Shown here: positions 45,420 through 54,045 of the stretch, piece after piece
Numbering within the stretch: the stretch's first letter is position 1
How the letters are laid out: each line of letters opens with the position of its first letter
NCBI GenBank assembly: GCA_028819075.1
Contig: JAPPMM010000028.1
Coordinates: 1 to 64,000 of the forward strand
From: Gammaproteobacteria bacterium
GTDB lineage: Bacteria > Gemmatimonadota > Gemmatimonadetes > Longimicrobiales > Gaopeijiaceae
Direction: 5' to 3'
DNA length: 64,000 nt
Notes under the pieces: model-generated
Databases searched by the model: none
Told to the model about the DNA's origin: nothing
Seen by the model: only the letters and a program-made list of their open reading frames with translations
Made by a program: the position numbers and the translations under genes

Positions 45420-46483
45420 GCCTCGATCAGCATCATCGCGGCAGTGAATCCGGGGCCGAGCGAAGTGAGCAGGATGCGGCCCGTGGCGCCCGCCTGCAGG
45501 GCACGTTCCAGGACGAACAAGGCCGTGGGCGCGGACATGTTTCCGTGACGGCGAAGGATCTCCCGGGAATGGATCAGGGCATCCGGGGGCAGGTCGAGCG
45601 CCTCCTCCAGCGCGTCGAGAACCCGCGCTCCGCCGGGGTGCGCGGCGTACACGTCGATTTGCTCCAGCGAGAGGTCGCGGGACTGGAGGAAACCCTCGAC
45701 CGCGCCGCGAAAGCGCCGCCGGACGATGTCCGGGATGCTGCGCGAGAACAGGACGCCGAACTCACCCGCTTCGCCGAAGTCCCAACCCATGACATCCAGG
45801 GAGCCGGGCCAGGTGTACTCGCCCCAGTCCCGGACCGCCGGCCCCCGGCCCGACGTGCTCAGCACCGCGCCCGCGGCCCCGTCTCCGAAGAGCGCGGCCG
45901 CGACGACGTTGCTCTTCGACGCGTCGTCCTTCTGGAATGTGAGCGTGCACAGTTCGACGGTGAGGAACAGGACGTTCAGTTCGGGTTCGGCCCGGCACAT
46001 CGCGCCGGCACGGGCCAGCCCCAGCACTCCGCCCGCGCAGCCGAGACCGAAGATCGGCAGGCGCCGGATGTCCGGCGGCAGGCGCAGGCGATCGATGAGC
46101 AATGCGTCCAGGGTGGGGGTCGCCAGGCCCGTGCTGGACACCACGACCAGTCCGCCCACCTCCCCCGGCTCCAGCCCGGCCTGGTCGAGACATCGTGCGG
46201 CGACCTCTTCCAGGATCGCCAGCGAACACTCGATGTAGACGTCGTTGCGTTCGGAGAAGGTGCGCGGCTGGCGATACCAGTCCAGCGGCATGGAGATCTG
46301 GCGGGAGTCGATTCCGGCGTTCGCGTACACCCGCGCCATCCGGTCGAAGTTGGCAAACGAGTGTGAAAAGAACTCGTAGCCGAGGGGCACCAGCTCTTCC
46401 TGCCGGTACCGGTGCGGCGCGCGTCCGCTGGCCAGGGAGTTGAGGCGAACGGCGTTGTCGTGTGGCGGCATCACTGTGTTCAC
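45416..46483 (-). CDS. Type III polyketide synthase
   Basis: 355 aa, chalcone/stilbene-synthase family. The catalytic triad is visible: Cys near 147 (IFGLGCAGGVLG), His near 279 (YAAHPGGARVL), Asn near 315 (RRHGNMSAPT). Bacterial relatives with an ICMT partner make alkylresorcinols or alkylpyrones from long-chain acyl starters. GTG start at 46483, or ATG at 46471; no strong ribosome site. A decayed AbiE promoter lies ~220 bp upstream, in the same direction. Confidence 0.9.
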   Translation of the reverse strand: MNTVMPPHDNAVRLNSLASGRAPHRYRQEELVPLGYEFFSHSFANFDRMARVYANAGIDSRQISMPLDWYRQPRTFSERNDVYIECSLAILEEVAARCLDQAGLEPGEVGGLVVVSSTGLATPTLDALLIDRLRLPPDIRRLPIFGLGCAGGVLGLARAGAMCRAEPELNVLFLTVELCTLTFQKDDASKSNVVAAALFGDGAAGAVLSTSGRGPAVRDWGEYTWPGSLDVMGWDFGEAGEFGVLFSRSIPDIVRRRFRGAVEGFLQSRDLSLEQIDVYAAHPGGARVLDALEEALDLPPDALIHSREILRRHGNMSAPTALFVLERALQAGATGRILLTSLGPGFTAAMMLIEA

Positions 46484-46892
46484 ACGTTACAAACGCAGGG
46501 CCGCCCCCGAAACCCGCTGCGGTCTGGCCTCCGCATCCGCCATCCCGGGGGCGTTGGGGCACCCGTGCGGCGGTCCGGTTCCGGGAGCGGTCGCTGAACC
46601 CTCAGGCCGCTCGGCCTTCCGACTCGCTCGTCACCAGGCCCGACATCCGGTGCCCGCCCGAACCCCGCGCGTACCGCGCGAAGAAGGCGTTGAGACTCAC
46701 AGGATGACCTCGTTTGACGATCAGGTGACATACGGTCAAGTAAACCGGCTTTATCTCGTTAGTACGTCAAGCCGTCCTCTCCCCTCACCCGCCAGGCCCT
46801 CTCACCCGCCGCTTGATCTCCGGGTCGACCCGGGTGGCGTGGGCGGTGTGGTAAGCCAGGAGAGAAACCCCAATACCGTGGCTTGGCCAGCG
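46484..46892. other. 409-bp intergenic region with AbiE relic
   Basis: Contains the leftward promoter region of the type III PKS and the duplicated AbiE promoter/antitoxin start (separate entry). The part to the right of it (46774-46892) has no recognisable gene. Confidence 0.5.
46671..46773 (-). pseudogene. Relic of a second abiEi start with its promoter
   Basis: Close match to 44718-44820. It keeps GTG plus the first codons of abiEi (SLNAFFAR), the 14-bp spacing to TTGACG (46714-46719) and the distal CGTCAA (46765-46770); both copies span exactly 57 bp between the outer arms. The inner ATAAGGC/GCCTTAT repeat is lost, but TTATCTCGTTAG is kept. Homology ends after about 10 codons, so no antitoxin can be made. 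The promoter points towards the type III PKS. Confidence 0.7.
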
Positions 46893-47339
46893 CTAACGGC
46901 CCCTCCCCTCACCCTCCGCATGTCCCTTTCCGCTGACGCCCCCGAACGCCTCCGAAGCACCGAATGCGACGAGGCCACCCACGATTGCGCCAAGAGCGCC
47001 CGTCCTGAACCACGAAAGCCGCCGCTCGTGAAGTTCGAGAACCTCGCTGAGCTGGATGGCGAGGGTGTCCTGATTGGCGAAGCTCCGCCCGGCGCCGGCC
47101 TGCACCCGCGCGAAAACGACGTGCAGGGAGATCGTCTCTGCCTCAGCGGCGACGAGGATCCCCTCCAGCTCTCGCCGAGCCTCTCCGGTGCGCTCGCTTA
47201 TCCGGATCGCCTCCGGTGCCGACAGCCGAGCCCGGATTCTGGCCCCGGCTTGGGGAGGACGTTCCATCGGAAGGTAGGAATAGCACCCCGCGAGCCCCAG
47301 CGTCGCGACGGCCGCCAACCCCCTCAACCGCCGGGTCAC
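46893..47339 (-). CDS. Small lipoprotein, unknown function
   Basis: 148 aa. GTG start at 47339 overlaps the upstream stop. Lipoprotein signal AAVATLGLAGC; central beta-rich part (GARIRARLSAPEAIRI, LEGILVAAEAETISL); one C-terminal hydrophobic Gly-rich helix (GALGAIVGGLVAFG). Similar short lipoproteins recur in Gemmatimonadota. No function assignable. Confidence 0.65.
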   Translation of the reverse strand: MTRRLRGLAAVATLGLAGCYSYLPMERPPQAGARIRARLSAPEAIRISERTGEARRELEGILVAAEAETISLHVVFARVQAGAGRSFANQDTLAIQLSEVLELHERRLSWFRTGALGAIVGGLVAFGASEAFGGVSGKGHAEGEGRGR

Positions 47340-47791
47340 TGGCGCCTCCGCTCGAGGTCGAGGAGGTGGGGCTGATTGAATGCGTAGATGAACAGATGTG
47401 GCGTCTCGGCCGGGGCTCTCAGCTCGTTGTAGTGCTCGTTCTGGTCGATGCTCACCCTCATCCACACCTCGGCGCCCGAAGGTTCGGCTCGCTCGATCAG
47501 GACATAGAACCGCTGCGGGCCGCGAATGTCATACACGGTATCGAAGGGCAACGAACGCAGGGTCGTGTCGGCCCTCGTGAGGTGTATGTCCACGTCGCCG
47601 GGCCCCCGCATCACCGGGGTGAACTCCCGGGAGACCACGACGGGCGCCTGCACCTCACCGCTCCCCTGGAGGATCAGGGTCGCGGTGTCGGGCGACTCGT
47701 CATCGAACCAGTCGCATGCTCCCACCGCGAGGAGCGCCACCCCCCATCCCCATCGAGCAGCCCGTGGACTGCTAGGGCACGAGAGCATCAT
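47336..47791 (-). CDS. Small lipoprotein, unknown function
   Basis: 151 aa with a lipoprotein signal ending LLAVGAC (near residue 26) and then an acidic stretch. The remainder is beta-rich (TLILQGSGEVQAPVVVSREF, VWMRVSIDQNEHY). Cotranscribed with the next lipoprotein (4-nt overlap). It starts 4 nt before the GntR gene's stop, so the GntR gene reads into it. Confidence 0.65.
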   Translation of the reverse strand: MMLSCPSSPRAARWGWGVALLAVGACDWFDDESPDTATLILQGSGEVQAPVVVSREFTPVMRGPGDVDIHLTRADTTLRSLPFDTVYDIRGPQRFYVLIERAEPSGAEVWMRVSIDQNEHYNELRAPAETPHLFIYAFNQPHLLDLERRRQ

Positions 47792-47794
47792 GGG

Positions 47795-48481
47795 TCATGC
47801 GAACCGCCGCGCTCCGTTCCCGGCGATGACGCCGCGGAGCCTTACCTCGGCGTCCCGAAGGTGACTTTTCAGCGAGTCGACGCATTCCTCCTGGCGGCCC
47901 TCCACCAGCAGATCTGCGATTCTCCGATGCTCACGCGCCTGCGCGAGCGCGAACTCGCTGTCCTCCTGATCGAGCGTAACCAGGCCCAGCCGCAGCTCGC
48001 CGAAAAGGGTCCGGACGAAATCGCTGATGCGCCTGCTCTCCAGAAAGGCCACGATATTGCTGTGGAACCGCATGTCCAGGTCGGCGATATGAGACCAGTC
48101 CAGAGTGTCGCTCGCCACGTACATCTCTTCAGCGATTCGTGCAAGCGTACCGAATTCATCGGGACGCCTGCCCCGGCTCGCAAGCACTGCGGCCGGTTCC
48201 AGGAACATGCGCGCCTCATAGATATCGCGCACCGCCTCCTCGCTGAGCGACCGGACCATCGCGCCGCGATGCAGGTTGTGTTGAACCAGACCCTCGTAGA
48301 CGAGACGGCGGATCGCTTCCCGCATCGTGTTCCGCGAGATGCCGAAGGCGCCTGCCAACCGTACCTCCTCCAACGGAGTCCCGGGACGCAGTTCCCCGCG
48401 GAGGATTCTGCTTCTGAGAACGGCAGCAGCCTGATCGGAGGTGCTCCTTCGGTCGATGCGAAGGCCTTGTGCGTCGTTCAC
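47795..48481 (-). CDS. GntR-family regulator, FCD (FadR) type
   Basis: 228 aa. N-terminal winged helix (LRSRILRGELRPGTPLEE, LAGAFGISRNTMREAIRRL) and an all-helical FCD ligand domain with metal-type His (LDMRFHSNIVAFLESRR, EHRRIADLLVEGRQEE). Such proteins sense small carboxylic or amino acids. Divergent from the ornithine-cyclodeaminase-like gene with a palindrome between them, so likely its regulator. Confidence 0.9.
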   Translation of the reverse strand: MNDAQGLRIDRRSTSDQAAAVLRSRILRGELRPGTPLEEVRLAGAFGISRNTMREAIRRLVYEGLVQHNLHRGAMVRSLSEEAVRDIYEARMFLEPAAVLASRGRRPDEFGTLARIAEEMYVASDTLDWSHIADLDMRFHSNIVAFLESRRISDFVRTLFGELRLGLVTLDQEDSEFALAQAREHRRIADLLVEGRQEECVDSLKSHLRDAEVRLRGVIAGNGARRFA

Positions 48482-48601
48482 CGGCGTGGTTCTCCCTTAT
48501 GGGGTTTGCGTCAGGTATGGATCCACGATCCGGGGGCCCGCCTGCGACTCCTTGCCGGCGGCCGGGCGGATCCCGATAGTATCTGCGAATGGAATCACAT
48601 G

Positions 48602-48617
48602 TTGACCAATTTGTCAA
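48602..48617. promoter_or_regulatory. Palindrome TTGAC-N6-GTCAA, candidate GntR operator
   Basis: Perfect 5-bp inverted repeat (48602-48606 and 48613-48617) with a 6-nt centre, 66 bp before the ATG of the ornithine-cyclodeaminase-like gene and 121 bp from the regulator start. Shape and position fit an FCD-type operator. Confidence 0.45.
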
Positions 48618-48682
48618 GTGAACAGCGTGACGGCGGGCGCGGACAACGTTCCCACGAACCGGACCATCCAAAGGGGGCCAGA

Positions 48683-49645
48683 ATGCCGCAGATCATCGAT
48701 CTCCCGCAAATCAACGCCGCTCTGGACCAGATCGATGTCGTGGGCTTCATCGAAGAGGGGTTCGTCGCTTACTCGCGCGGTGACGTGGTCGTCCCGCCGG
48801 TGGGCGAGATGCTCTTCGAGGATCCGCGCGGAGAAGCTCACATCAAGTACGGGTTCATCAAGGACGATGACTATTTCGTGATCAAGGTAGCCAGCGGCTT
48901 CTACGACAACGTGAAGCTGGGGCTACCCGTCAACTCCGGGCTCATGTTGCTGTTCTGTCAGCGAACGGGCAAGCTGCTCTCCGTGCTTCTCGACGAGGGG
49001 CATCTCACCGGCGTCCGGACGGCAGCCGCGGGGGCTGTCGTGGCCAGGTACCTGGCGCCGGGCAACGTGCGGCGGATCGGCATCGTCGGGGCCGGCGATC
49101 AGGCCCGCAGGCAACTCCTCATGCTCGATTCGGCAGTCGATTGCCGGGACGTCATGGTCTGGGGCCTCGGCGAGGGGGAAGTCGAAGCCTACAGGCGCGA
49201 CATGGAGCCCCTCGGCTACCATGTCGATACGACCCTCGACCCTGCCGAAGTCGCTGCGGAATGCAATCTCATCGTCTGTGTCACCCCGGCCCGAAGGCCG
49301 CTGCTTCGCAGTGACGACATTCGGTCCGGCACGCACATTACCGCGGTGGGGTCGGACACGCCGGAAAAGCAGGAGCTGGATGCGGAGATTCTGGCACGGG
49401 CCGACATTGTCGTCGCCGACAGCATCGAGCAGTGCAGGTCGAGAGGCGAGATCTATCAGGCCACGAGGGCGGGGGTGCTCGACGGCGCAAAACCCGTCGA
49501 GCTGGGAAAGGTCATCTCCGATCCAGGATTGCGACGCTCATCGGACGATCAGCTCACCGTCGCGGATCTGACCGGGGTAGCTGTCCAGGACGTGCAGATC
49601 GCAAAGGCGGTCTACCTGACGCTGGAGCGTGACCAGACAGCGTGA
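48683..49645 (+). CDS. Ornithine cyclodeaminase / mu-crystallin family protein
   Basis: 320 aa. ATG at 48683 after AAGGGGG. Conserved blocks: VPPVGEMLF, AHIKYGFIKDDDYFVIKVASGF, GHLTGVRTAAAGAVVARYL, Rossmann RIGIVGAGDQARRQL, and ITAVGSDTPEKQELD. Family activities include ornithine cyclodeaminase, alanine dehydrogenase and imine reductases (ketimine/lysine routes). Substrate not predictable. Convergent with the serine hydrolase that follows. Confidence 0.85.
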   Translation: MPQIIDLPQINAALDQIDVVGFIEEGFVAYSRGDVVVPPVGEMLFEDPRGEAHIKYGFIKDDDYFVIKVASGFYDNVKLGLPVNSGLMLLFCQRTGKLLSVLLDEGHLTGVRTAAAGAVVARYLAPGNVRRIGIVGAGDQARRQLLMLDSAVDCRDVMVWGLGEGEVEAYRRDMEPLGYHVDTTLDPAEVAAECNLIVCVTPARRPLLRSDDIRSGTHITAVGSDTPEKQELDAEILARADIVVADSIEQCRSRGEIYQATRAGVLDGAKPVELGKVISDPGLRRSSDDQLTVADLTGVAVQDVQIAKAVYLTLERDQTA

Positions 49646-49648
49646 TCC

Positions 49649-50788
49649 CTATCCGGCGCCGAACACGATCTCCGCGATTCGCTCGGTAATCTCCCCGGTC
49701 ATGTTCTCCTCTTCAAACGACACATGACCGAGGACGGCGATGACGACCCCGGCATCGACGTATCGGCGAAAGACGGCGCTGTCGGCGCCCCCGAACGATC
49801 CGCCGCCAGTGTGCTGGATGAGAAGGCCGTTGTCGGTCTGCTCCACGTCCCATCCGAGAGCGTAGTTGTCCAGAAAAGGCGTGTAGAACTTCCGCTTGGC
49901 TTCGGCCGAGAGAACCGTCTCGCCTGCGAGGGCGAGGTGCCAGCGATACAGGTCGCCGTTGGTGGTCAGGAGGCCACCGTTTCCCAGCACGTTCCATTGG
50001 GGATAGGGCCGTTCGAGAGGGGTTCCGAGGTCTTCGCCTTCCACGTAGTAGTGGGAAACGACATGCTCGTCCCAGGGTGGCAGGCGGTAACCCGTCGCGT
50101 CCAGACCCGCCGGTTTGAAGACATGCTCGCTCAGGTACTCCTCGTATGACTGGCCGGAGACAAGTTCGATGATCGCGGCCAGCACGCTGTAGCTCGAATT
50201 CGAGTAGTTGAACTCCTCCCCGGGAACCGAAAGCAGGGGCGCGTCGAACGCCTCCTGGATGGTCTCGTCGCGCGGCGCCACTTCGAAATCGCCGTTGTCC
50301 CAGTCATCACCCGTGTAGTCGATCAGGCCGGCGGTGTGGGTGAGCAACTGATGGAGGGTTATGTCCCTCTTCTCTTCGGGAAGATCGGGGAAGTACTCCT
50401 GAAGCGAGTCCTCCGTACTCAGCTTCCCCTGCATCTCCAGCTTGAGGATCCCCGCAGCGGTGAACTGCTTCGTGATGGAGCCGATGATGATGACGCTCTC
50501 CGAAGAATTGGGAATGTTCCCGGAGCGGTCGGCCATCCCATAGCCCTTGTTGAGAACGACCTCTCCCCCCTTTGCCACGAGAACGGTTCCGCCGAAGCGA
50601 TCCGGCGTGAACCCGGCAACGTATGCGTCGATCTCGGCTGCGAGATCGCCCTGGACGGTGTTCTCGGGGACAGTCGGAGCGTCGGGCGCGTCGTCCGGGG
50701 CATCCCCGGCGTCCCGGCATGAGGGCGCCGCAACACAGATCGCGAGCCAGAGAGCGATCGATCCGGAAAGCCGCCGCGGCGTGGACAT
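49649..50788 (-). CDS. Exported serine hydrolase, beta-lactamase/D-aminopeptidase-like
   Basis: 379 aa; ATG at 50788 with AGGAGGGAGG upstream. Signal/lipoprotein-like N-terminus (LAICVAAPSC). Motifs: GSITKQFTAAG (SxxK), FNYSNSSYS (YSN), QHTGGGSFGG (HTG). Length is typical of class C-like esterases and D-amino-acid amidases. Last gene of the long - strand run, beside an N-acyl-D-amino-acid deacylase-like gene, which suggests handling of D-amino-acid or peptidoglycan-derived substrates. Confidence 0.85.
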   Translation of the reverse strand: MSTPRRLSGSIALWLAICVAAPSCRDAGDAPDDAPDAPTVPENTVQGDLAAEIDAYVAGFTPDRFGGTVLVAKGGEVVLNKGYGMADRSGNIPNSSESVIIIGSITKQFTAAGILKLEMQGKLSTEDSLQEYFPDLPEEKRDITLHQLLTHTAGLIDYTGDDWDNGDFEVAPRDETIQEAFDAPLLSVPGEEFNYSNSSYSVLAAIIELVSGQSYEEYLSEHVFKPAGLDATGYRLPPWDEHVVSHYYVEGEDLGTPLERPYPQWNVLGNGGLLTTNGDLYRWHLALAGETVLSAEAKRKFYTPFLDNYALGWDVEQTDNGLLIQHTGGGSFGGADSAVFRRYVDAGVVIAVLGHVSFEEENMTGEITERIAEIVFGAG

Positions 50789-50862
50789 GAGAACCTCCCT
50801 CCTGGTGACGGTCCGGAGCGGGGCCGCCCTGACGGACGCATGAGCCTTCGTTGCTTCCGGCA

Positions 50863-52563
50863 TCATCCGCCTCCTCGATAGCCCCACCCGCGAACCACCA
50901 CGCCGGGCCTGGCATCCGTGATCTCTCCCTCATCCAGAACAACCTCCCCGTTCACCACGACGTACTCTACGCCCGTGGAATACTGGTGGGGGTCCTGATA
51001 GGTGGCGTGGTCCATGATGGTTTCCGGATCGAAGACAACAACGTCGGCGTAGAGGCCCTCGGCCAGGGTCCCGCGATCCTCGACCCCGATGTTCTCGGCC
51101 GCCAGGGAGGTCGATTTGCGGATCGCCTCCTCCAGGCTGATCACACCCAGCTCGCGGACATACCGGCCCAGGATCCTGGCATAGGTGCCGTATGCCCTGG
51201 GATGAGGCAAGCCGGCGGCGAGAGGCCCGTCGGGCGCGGCCAGCCTGCCGTCAGTCCCGAACGCCACCCAGGGCTGACGCATGGCCAGGCGAAGGTCATT
51301 CTCGTCCGTGAGCAGGGAGACGAACCCCGCGCCCCCTTCCTGAATCATGTCCATGATCCCGTCCTTCGGATCCTTGCCGAGGTCGGCCGCGATCTCATCG
51401 AGCATCATTCCCTCGTATCGCAGGTAGTTCTCGTTTCCCTGCACGTCGACGATCCTGAAGTTGACGGCTCCGCCGGCGCCCAGATACTCGTTCTCCCACT
51501 CGGCCGTCGGCACGTCGAGTTCGCGCTTGATGCTGTCCCGAATGGCCGAATCCCCCATTCGCCGCTCGATATCCGCGACTCCGCCTTCGCGGGCCCAGGG
51601 GGGAAGCAGCGCGCGCAGGCCCGCGGCCCCCCAGACGTAGGGGTAGATGTCGGCGGCGATGTCGAGACCCTCCTCCCGCGCCCGGTTGATGCGGTCCACC
51701 ACCTCGGCCATCCTGCCCCAGTTGGCGACGTATGCCGCCTTCAGGTGGGTGACGTTCGTCCTGATGCCGGACTCGCGGGCGATGTGAAAGACCTCGTCGA
51801 GCGATTCGAAGAGGGCGTCTCCCTCGCTGCGCTGATGGGTCTGGTAGACGCCGCCGTAGCGACCGGCCACCTGCGCCATCAGCACCAACTCCTCCGTAGT
51901 ATTGAAGCGGTCCGGGGTGTACATGAGGGCGGAGAACACGCCCAGCGCGCCGTCCTCCATGGCCTCGGCCGTCAGTCTCTCCATCTCGAGCAGCTCTTCC
52001 GGGGTGGCGGGGCGGTCGTCCAGCCCCACGGCCAGCTCCCGGATGTTCGCGGTGCCGACGAACGACGCGAAGTTGATGGCCGCCGGGTTGGCGTCGAGCC
52101 GGTCGAAGAACTCGCCGAGCGTGCGCCAGTCCGGCTCGATGCCGAAGCGCTCGTAGGAGGCGGCCCGTTCGGCGACGTACCGGTCGTCGATGGGCGCGAC
52201 CGAACGGCCTTCTCCCTCGATGTCCAGCGTGATTCCCTGGGTCACCTTGCTGGGCGTACGGGGATCGACCAGGAAGTACCAGGAAGAGTGGCTGTGCAGG
52301 TCGATGAAGCCGGGCGCCACCACGTGTCCGGTAGCGTCGATCACGCGCCCGGCTTCGGCGTCGGACAGATCCCCGACGGCGGCGATGCGTTGCCCCCGGA
52401 TGCCGACGTCGCCCTCGAACGCCGGGCTGCCGGTCCCGTCCACGATCCGACCGTTTGTGATGAGTATGTCGTATGCGCCCGAAGCCCCGTCCTGACGCTG
52501 ACAGGCCGAAGGGAGTAGTGCCAGTGTGACCAGGAATGCCGCGTTCAGTTTGCCGGCTTGCAT
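50863..52563 (-). CDS. Amidohydrolase lipoprotein, N-acyl-D-amino-acid deacylase-like
   Basis: 566 aa; ATG at 52563 behind GGAGG. Lipobox LLPSAC (Cys21). Amidohydrolase blocks: ILITNGRIVDGTGSPAFEGDV, GFIDLHSHSS (metal His90, His92), VYQTHQRSEGD, VTHLKAAY, VAFGTDG, and the C-terminal GLYADVVVFDPETI. This is the D-aminoacylase-like branch of the superfamily. Predicted to cleave N-acyl-D-amino acids in the periplasm. Runs with the serine hydrolase and CapA-like gene. Confidence 0.85.
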   Translation of the reverse strand: MQAGKLNAAFLVTLALLPSACQRQDGASGAYDILITNGRIVDGTGSPAFEGDVGIRGQRIAAVGDLSDAEAGRVIDATGHVVAPGFIDLHSHSSWYFLVDPRTPSKVTQGITLDIEGEGRSVAPIDDRYVAERAASYERFGIEPDWRTLGEFFDRLDANPAAINFASFVGTANIRELAVGLDDRPATPEELLEMERLTAEAMEDGALGVFSALMYTPDRFNTTEELVLMAQVAGRYGGVYQTHQRSEGDALFESLDEVFHIARESGIRTNVTHLKAAYVANWGRMAEVVDRINRAREEGLDIAADIYPYVWGAAGLRALLPPWAREGGVADIERRMGDSAIRDSIKRELDVPTAEWENEYLGAGGAVNFRIVDVQGNENYLRYEGMMLDEIAADLGKDPKDGIMDMIQEGGAGFVSLLTDENDLRLAMRQPWVAFGTDGRLAAPDGPLAAGLPHPRAYGTYARILGRYVRELGVISLEEAIRKSTSLAAENIGVEDRGTLAEGLYADVVVFDPETIMDHATYQDPHQYSTGVEYVVVNGEVVLDEGEITDARPGVVVRGWGYRGGG

Positions 52564-52643
52564 CTCTATTCCTCCATATCCTGTGTTGGGTGCTCGAAAC
52601 ACGGTTGTCCCGTCCCGTCGTCCTCTCCGTGGCGGGCTTCCTC

Positions 52644-54011
52644 CTACAACGCCACGTGACCGATCCCGTCCTGGTAGCTCATGCGCGTACCGTACGGCTC
52701 CGACAACCGGGCAAGGCTATCCACTATCGCCTCTCCCTCCTCCGCAGTTGCCATGATCGGGGTGCCACGCCAGTGGCGGGGCTCATGTTGTCCCATGACG
52801 ACGGGGTAGAGCTTGATGTCGGTGACCTCGCTTCCATCCTCGAACGTGATGTACGGAACCACCGTCTCCCAATAGCGGTTGTCGACCACCATGTCGGCGA
52901 AGGCGTAGTCGAAAGCGAGTGACGGATCGAGCGTGTCGCGATCCAGGTTGCTGGCCACGAACTCCTCGGCCCCGATCTGGTTCACGGTCTCGTACTGGAA
53001 TACGCCGTTGGCCAGGCTGTAGAAGATCGGTTTGCCGCGGTACATCTCGAGACCGCGGAGAATGTGCGGTCCGGTTCCGAAGAAGGCATCTGCCCCCGCG
53101 TCGATGCATGCGCGCGCAAACGTCACCAGGAAGCGGGCCGGCACCTCCCGGTCCCGGTAGCCCTCGTGGGCGTGAATCGAAACGATTACGACCTTCGAGT
53201 TCCGGCGGGCGATCCCGACGGCTTCGGTGATCCGCTCCAGATCCTCGGCGTTGGGCTCGCTGAAGATGTCGTTGGCGTCACCGCGCGTGAAACGGTTCCC
53301 CATGAAGTCGAGTGCGTCCGCAGCCGACTCGGCGTTTTCGTTACCGGTTGCCTCGGCGACCGCCTGGCCGACCTCGCGCAGCTGATCGAACTGTTCCGAC
53401 TCGAGCTGATAACTCCGGCTCCAGCGGAGCGGATTGAGCCCTGGTCGTCCCTTGGCGTGCGGCGTCGTGTAGGCGGCCATGCTCCAGGAGGCGAACGTGG
53501 AGGCGCAGCTCACCTGGCCTACCCGTCCCCGGGGGCTGTCGAAATAGCCGGGCTTTGAAGCATACTGCATGTCCTGCCCGGAGCCGGCGTGCCTGAGCCC
53601 CGCGCGCTCGACGTTCCTGATGGTCTCCAGGACGCCCTCCTCTCCGTAGTCGGCCGTGTGGTTGTTGGCCATCCCGAGAAGATCGATTCCCATCCACGCA
53701 AGCTCCTCGCCGCCCCAGGGCTCGCAGATGATCGTCCCGTCCTGTCCCTTCCCCATCGGGTATCCGATGCGGTGGTCCATGATGTTCATCTCGCAGTTGG
53801 CCCAGGCGCAGTCGGCGCTCCGGAGCAGCTCGACCAGCTCCAGCAGACGGGGATCCCGCTGGTTGCTGATGCGGCGGGTCATGATGATGTCACCCAGCGC
53901 GGCGAGCGTCAGCTTGTCCGGTATCTCCCAGAGACCGCCCGGGACGAGGGGCGAGGCCCCCACGGCGGCCGCCGCGCGGCCCATCCCGCCCACGAATTCT
54001 CTCCTCTTCAT
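52644..54011 (-). CDS. CapA-family (PGA_cap) protein with Tat-like signal
   Basis: 455 aa. Signal with KRREFVGGMGRAAAAVG. CapA metallophosphatase-like fold: LAALGDIIMTRR, DCAWANCEMNI, LLGMANNHTADYGEEG, IVSIHAHEGY and GTGPHILRGLEMYRGKPIFYSLANG. CapA-type proteins take part in poly-gamma-glutamate synthesis or release, but many relatives are of unknown role. No pgsB/C/E-like genes nearby. Confidence 0.85.
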   Translation of the reverse strand: MKRREFVGGMGRAAAAVGASPLVPGGLWEIPDKLTLAALGDIIMTRRISNQRDPRLLELVELLRSADCAWANCEMNIMDHRIGYPMGKGQDGTIICEPWGGEELAWMGIDLLGMANNHTADYGEEGVLETIRNVERAGLRHAGSGQDMQYASKPGYFDSPRGRVGQVSCASTFASWSMAAYTTPHAKGRPGLNPLRWSRSYQLESEQFDQLREVGQAVAEATGNENAESAADALDFMGNRFTRGDANDIFSEPNAEDLERITEAVGIARRNSKVVIVSIHAHEGYRDREVPARFLVTFARACIDAGADAFFGTGPHILRGLEMYRGKPIFYSLANGVFQYETVNQIGAEEFVASNLDRDTLDPSLAFDYAFADMVVDNRYWETVVPYITFEDGSEVTDIKLYPVVMGQHEPRHWRGTPIMATAEEGEAIVDSLARLSEPYGTRMSYQDGIGHVAL

Positions 54012-54045
54012 CCGATCGCTCCCTTCGAGCTGCAGGTATCCCCGG

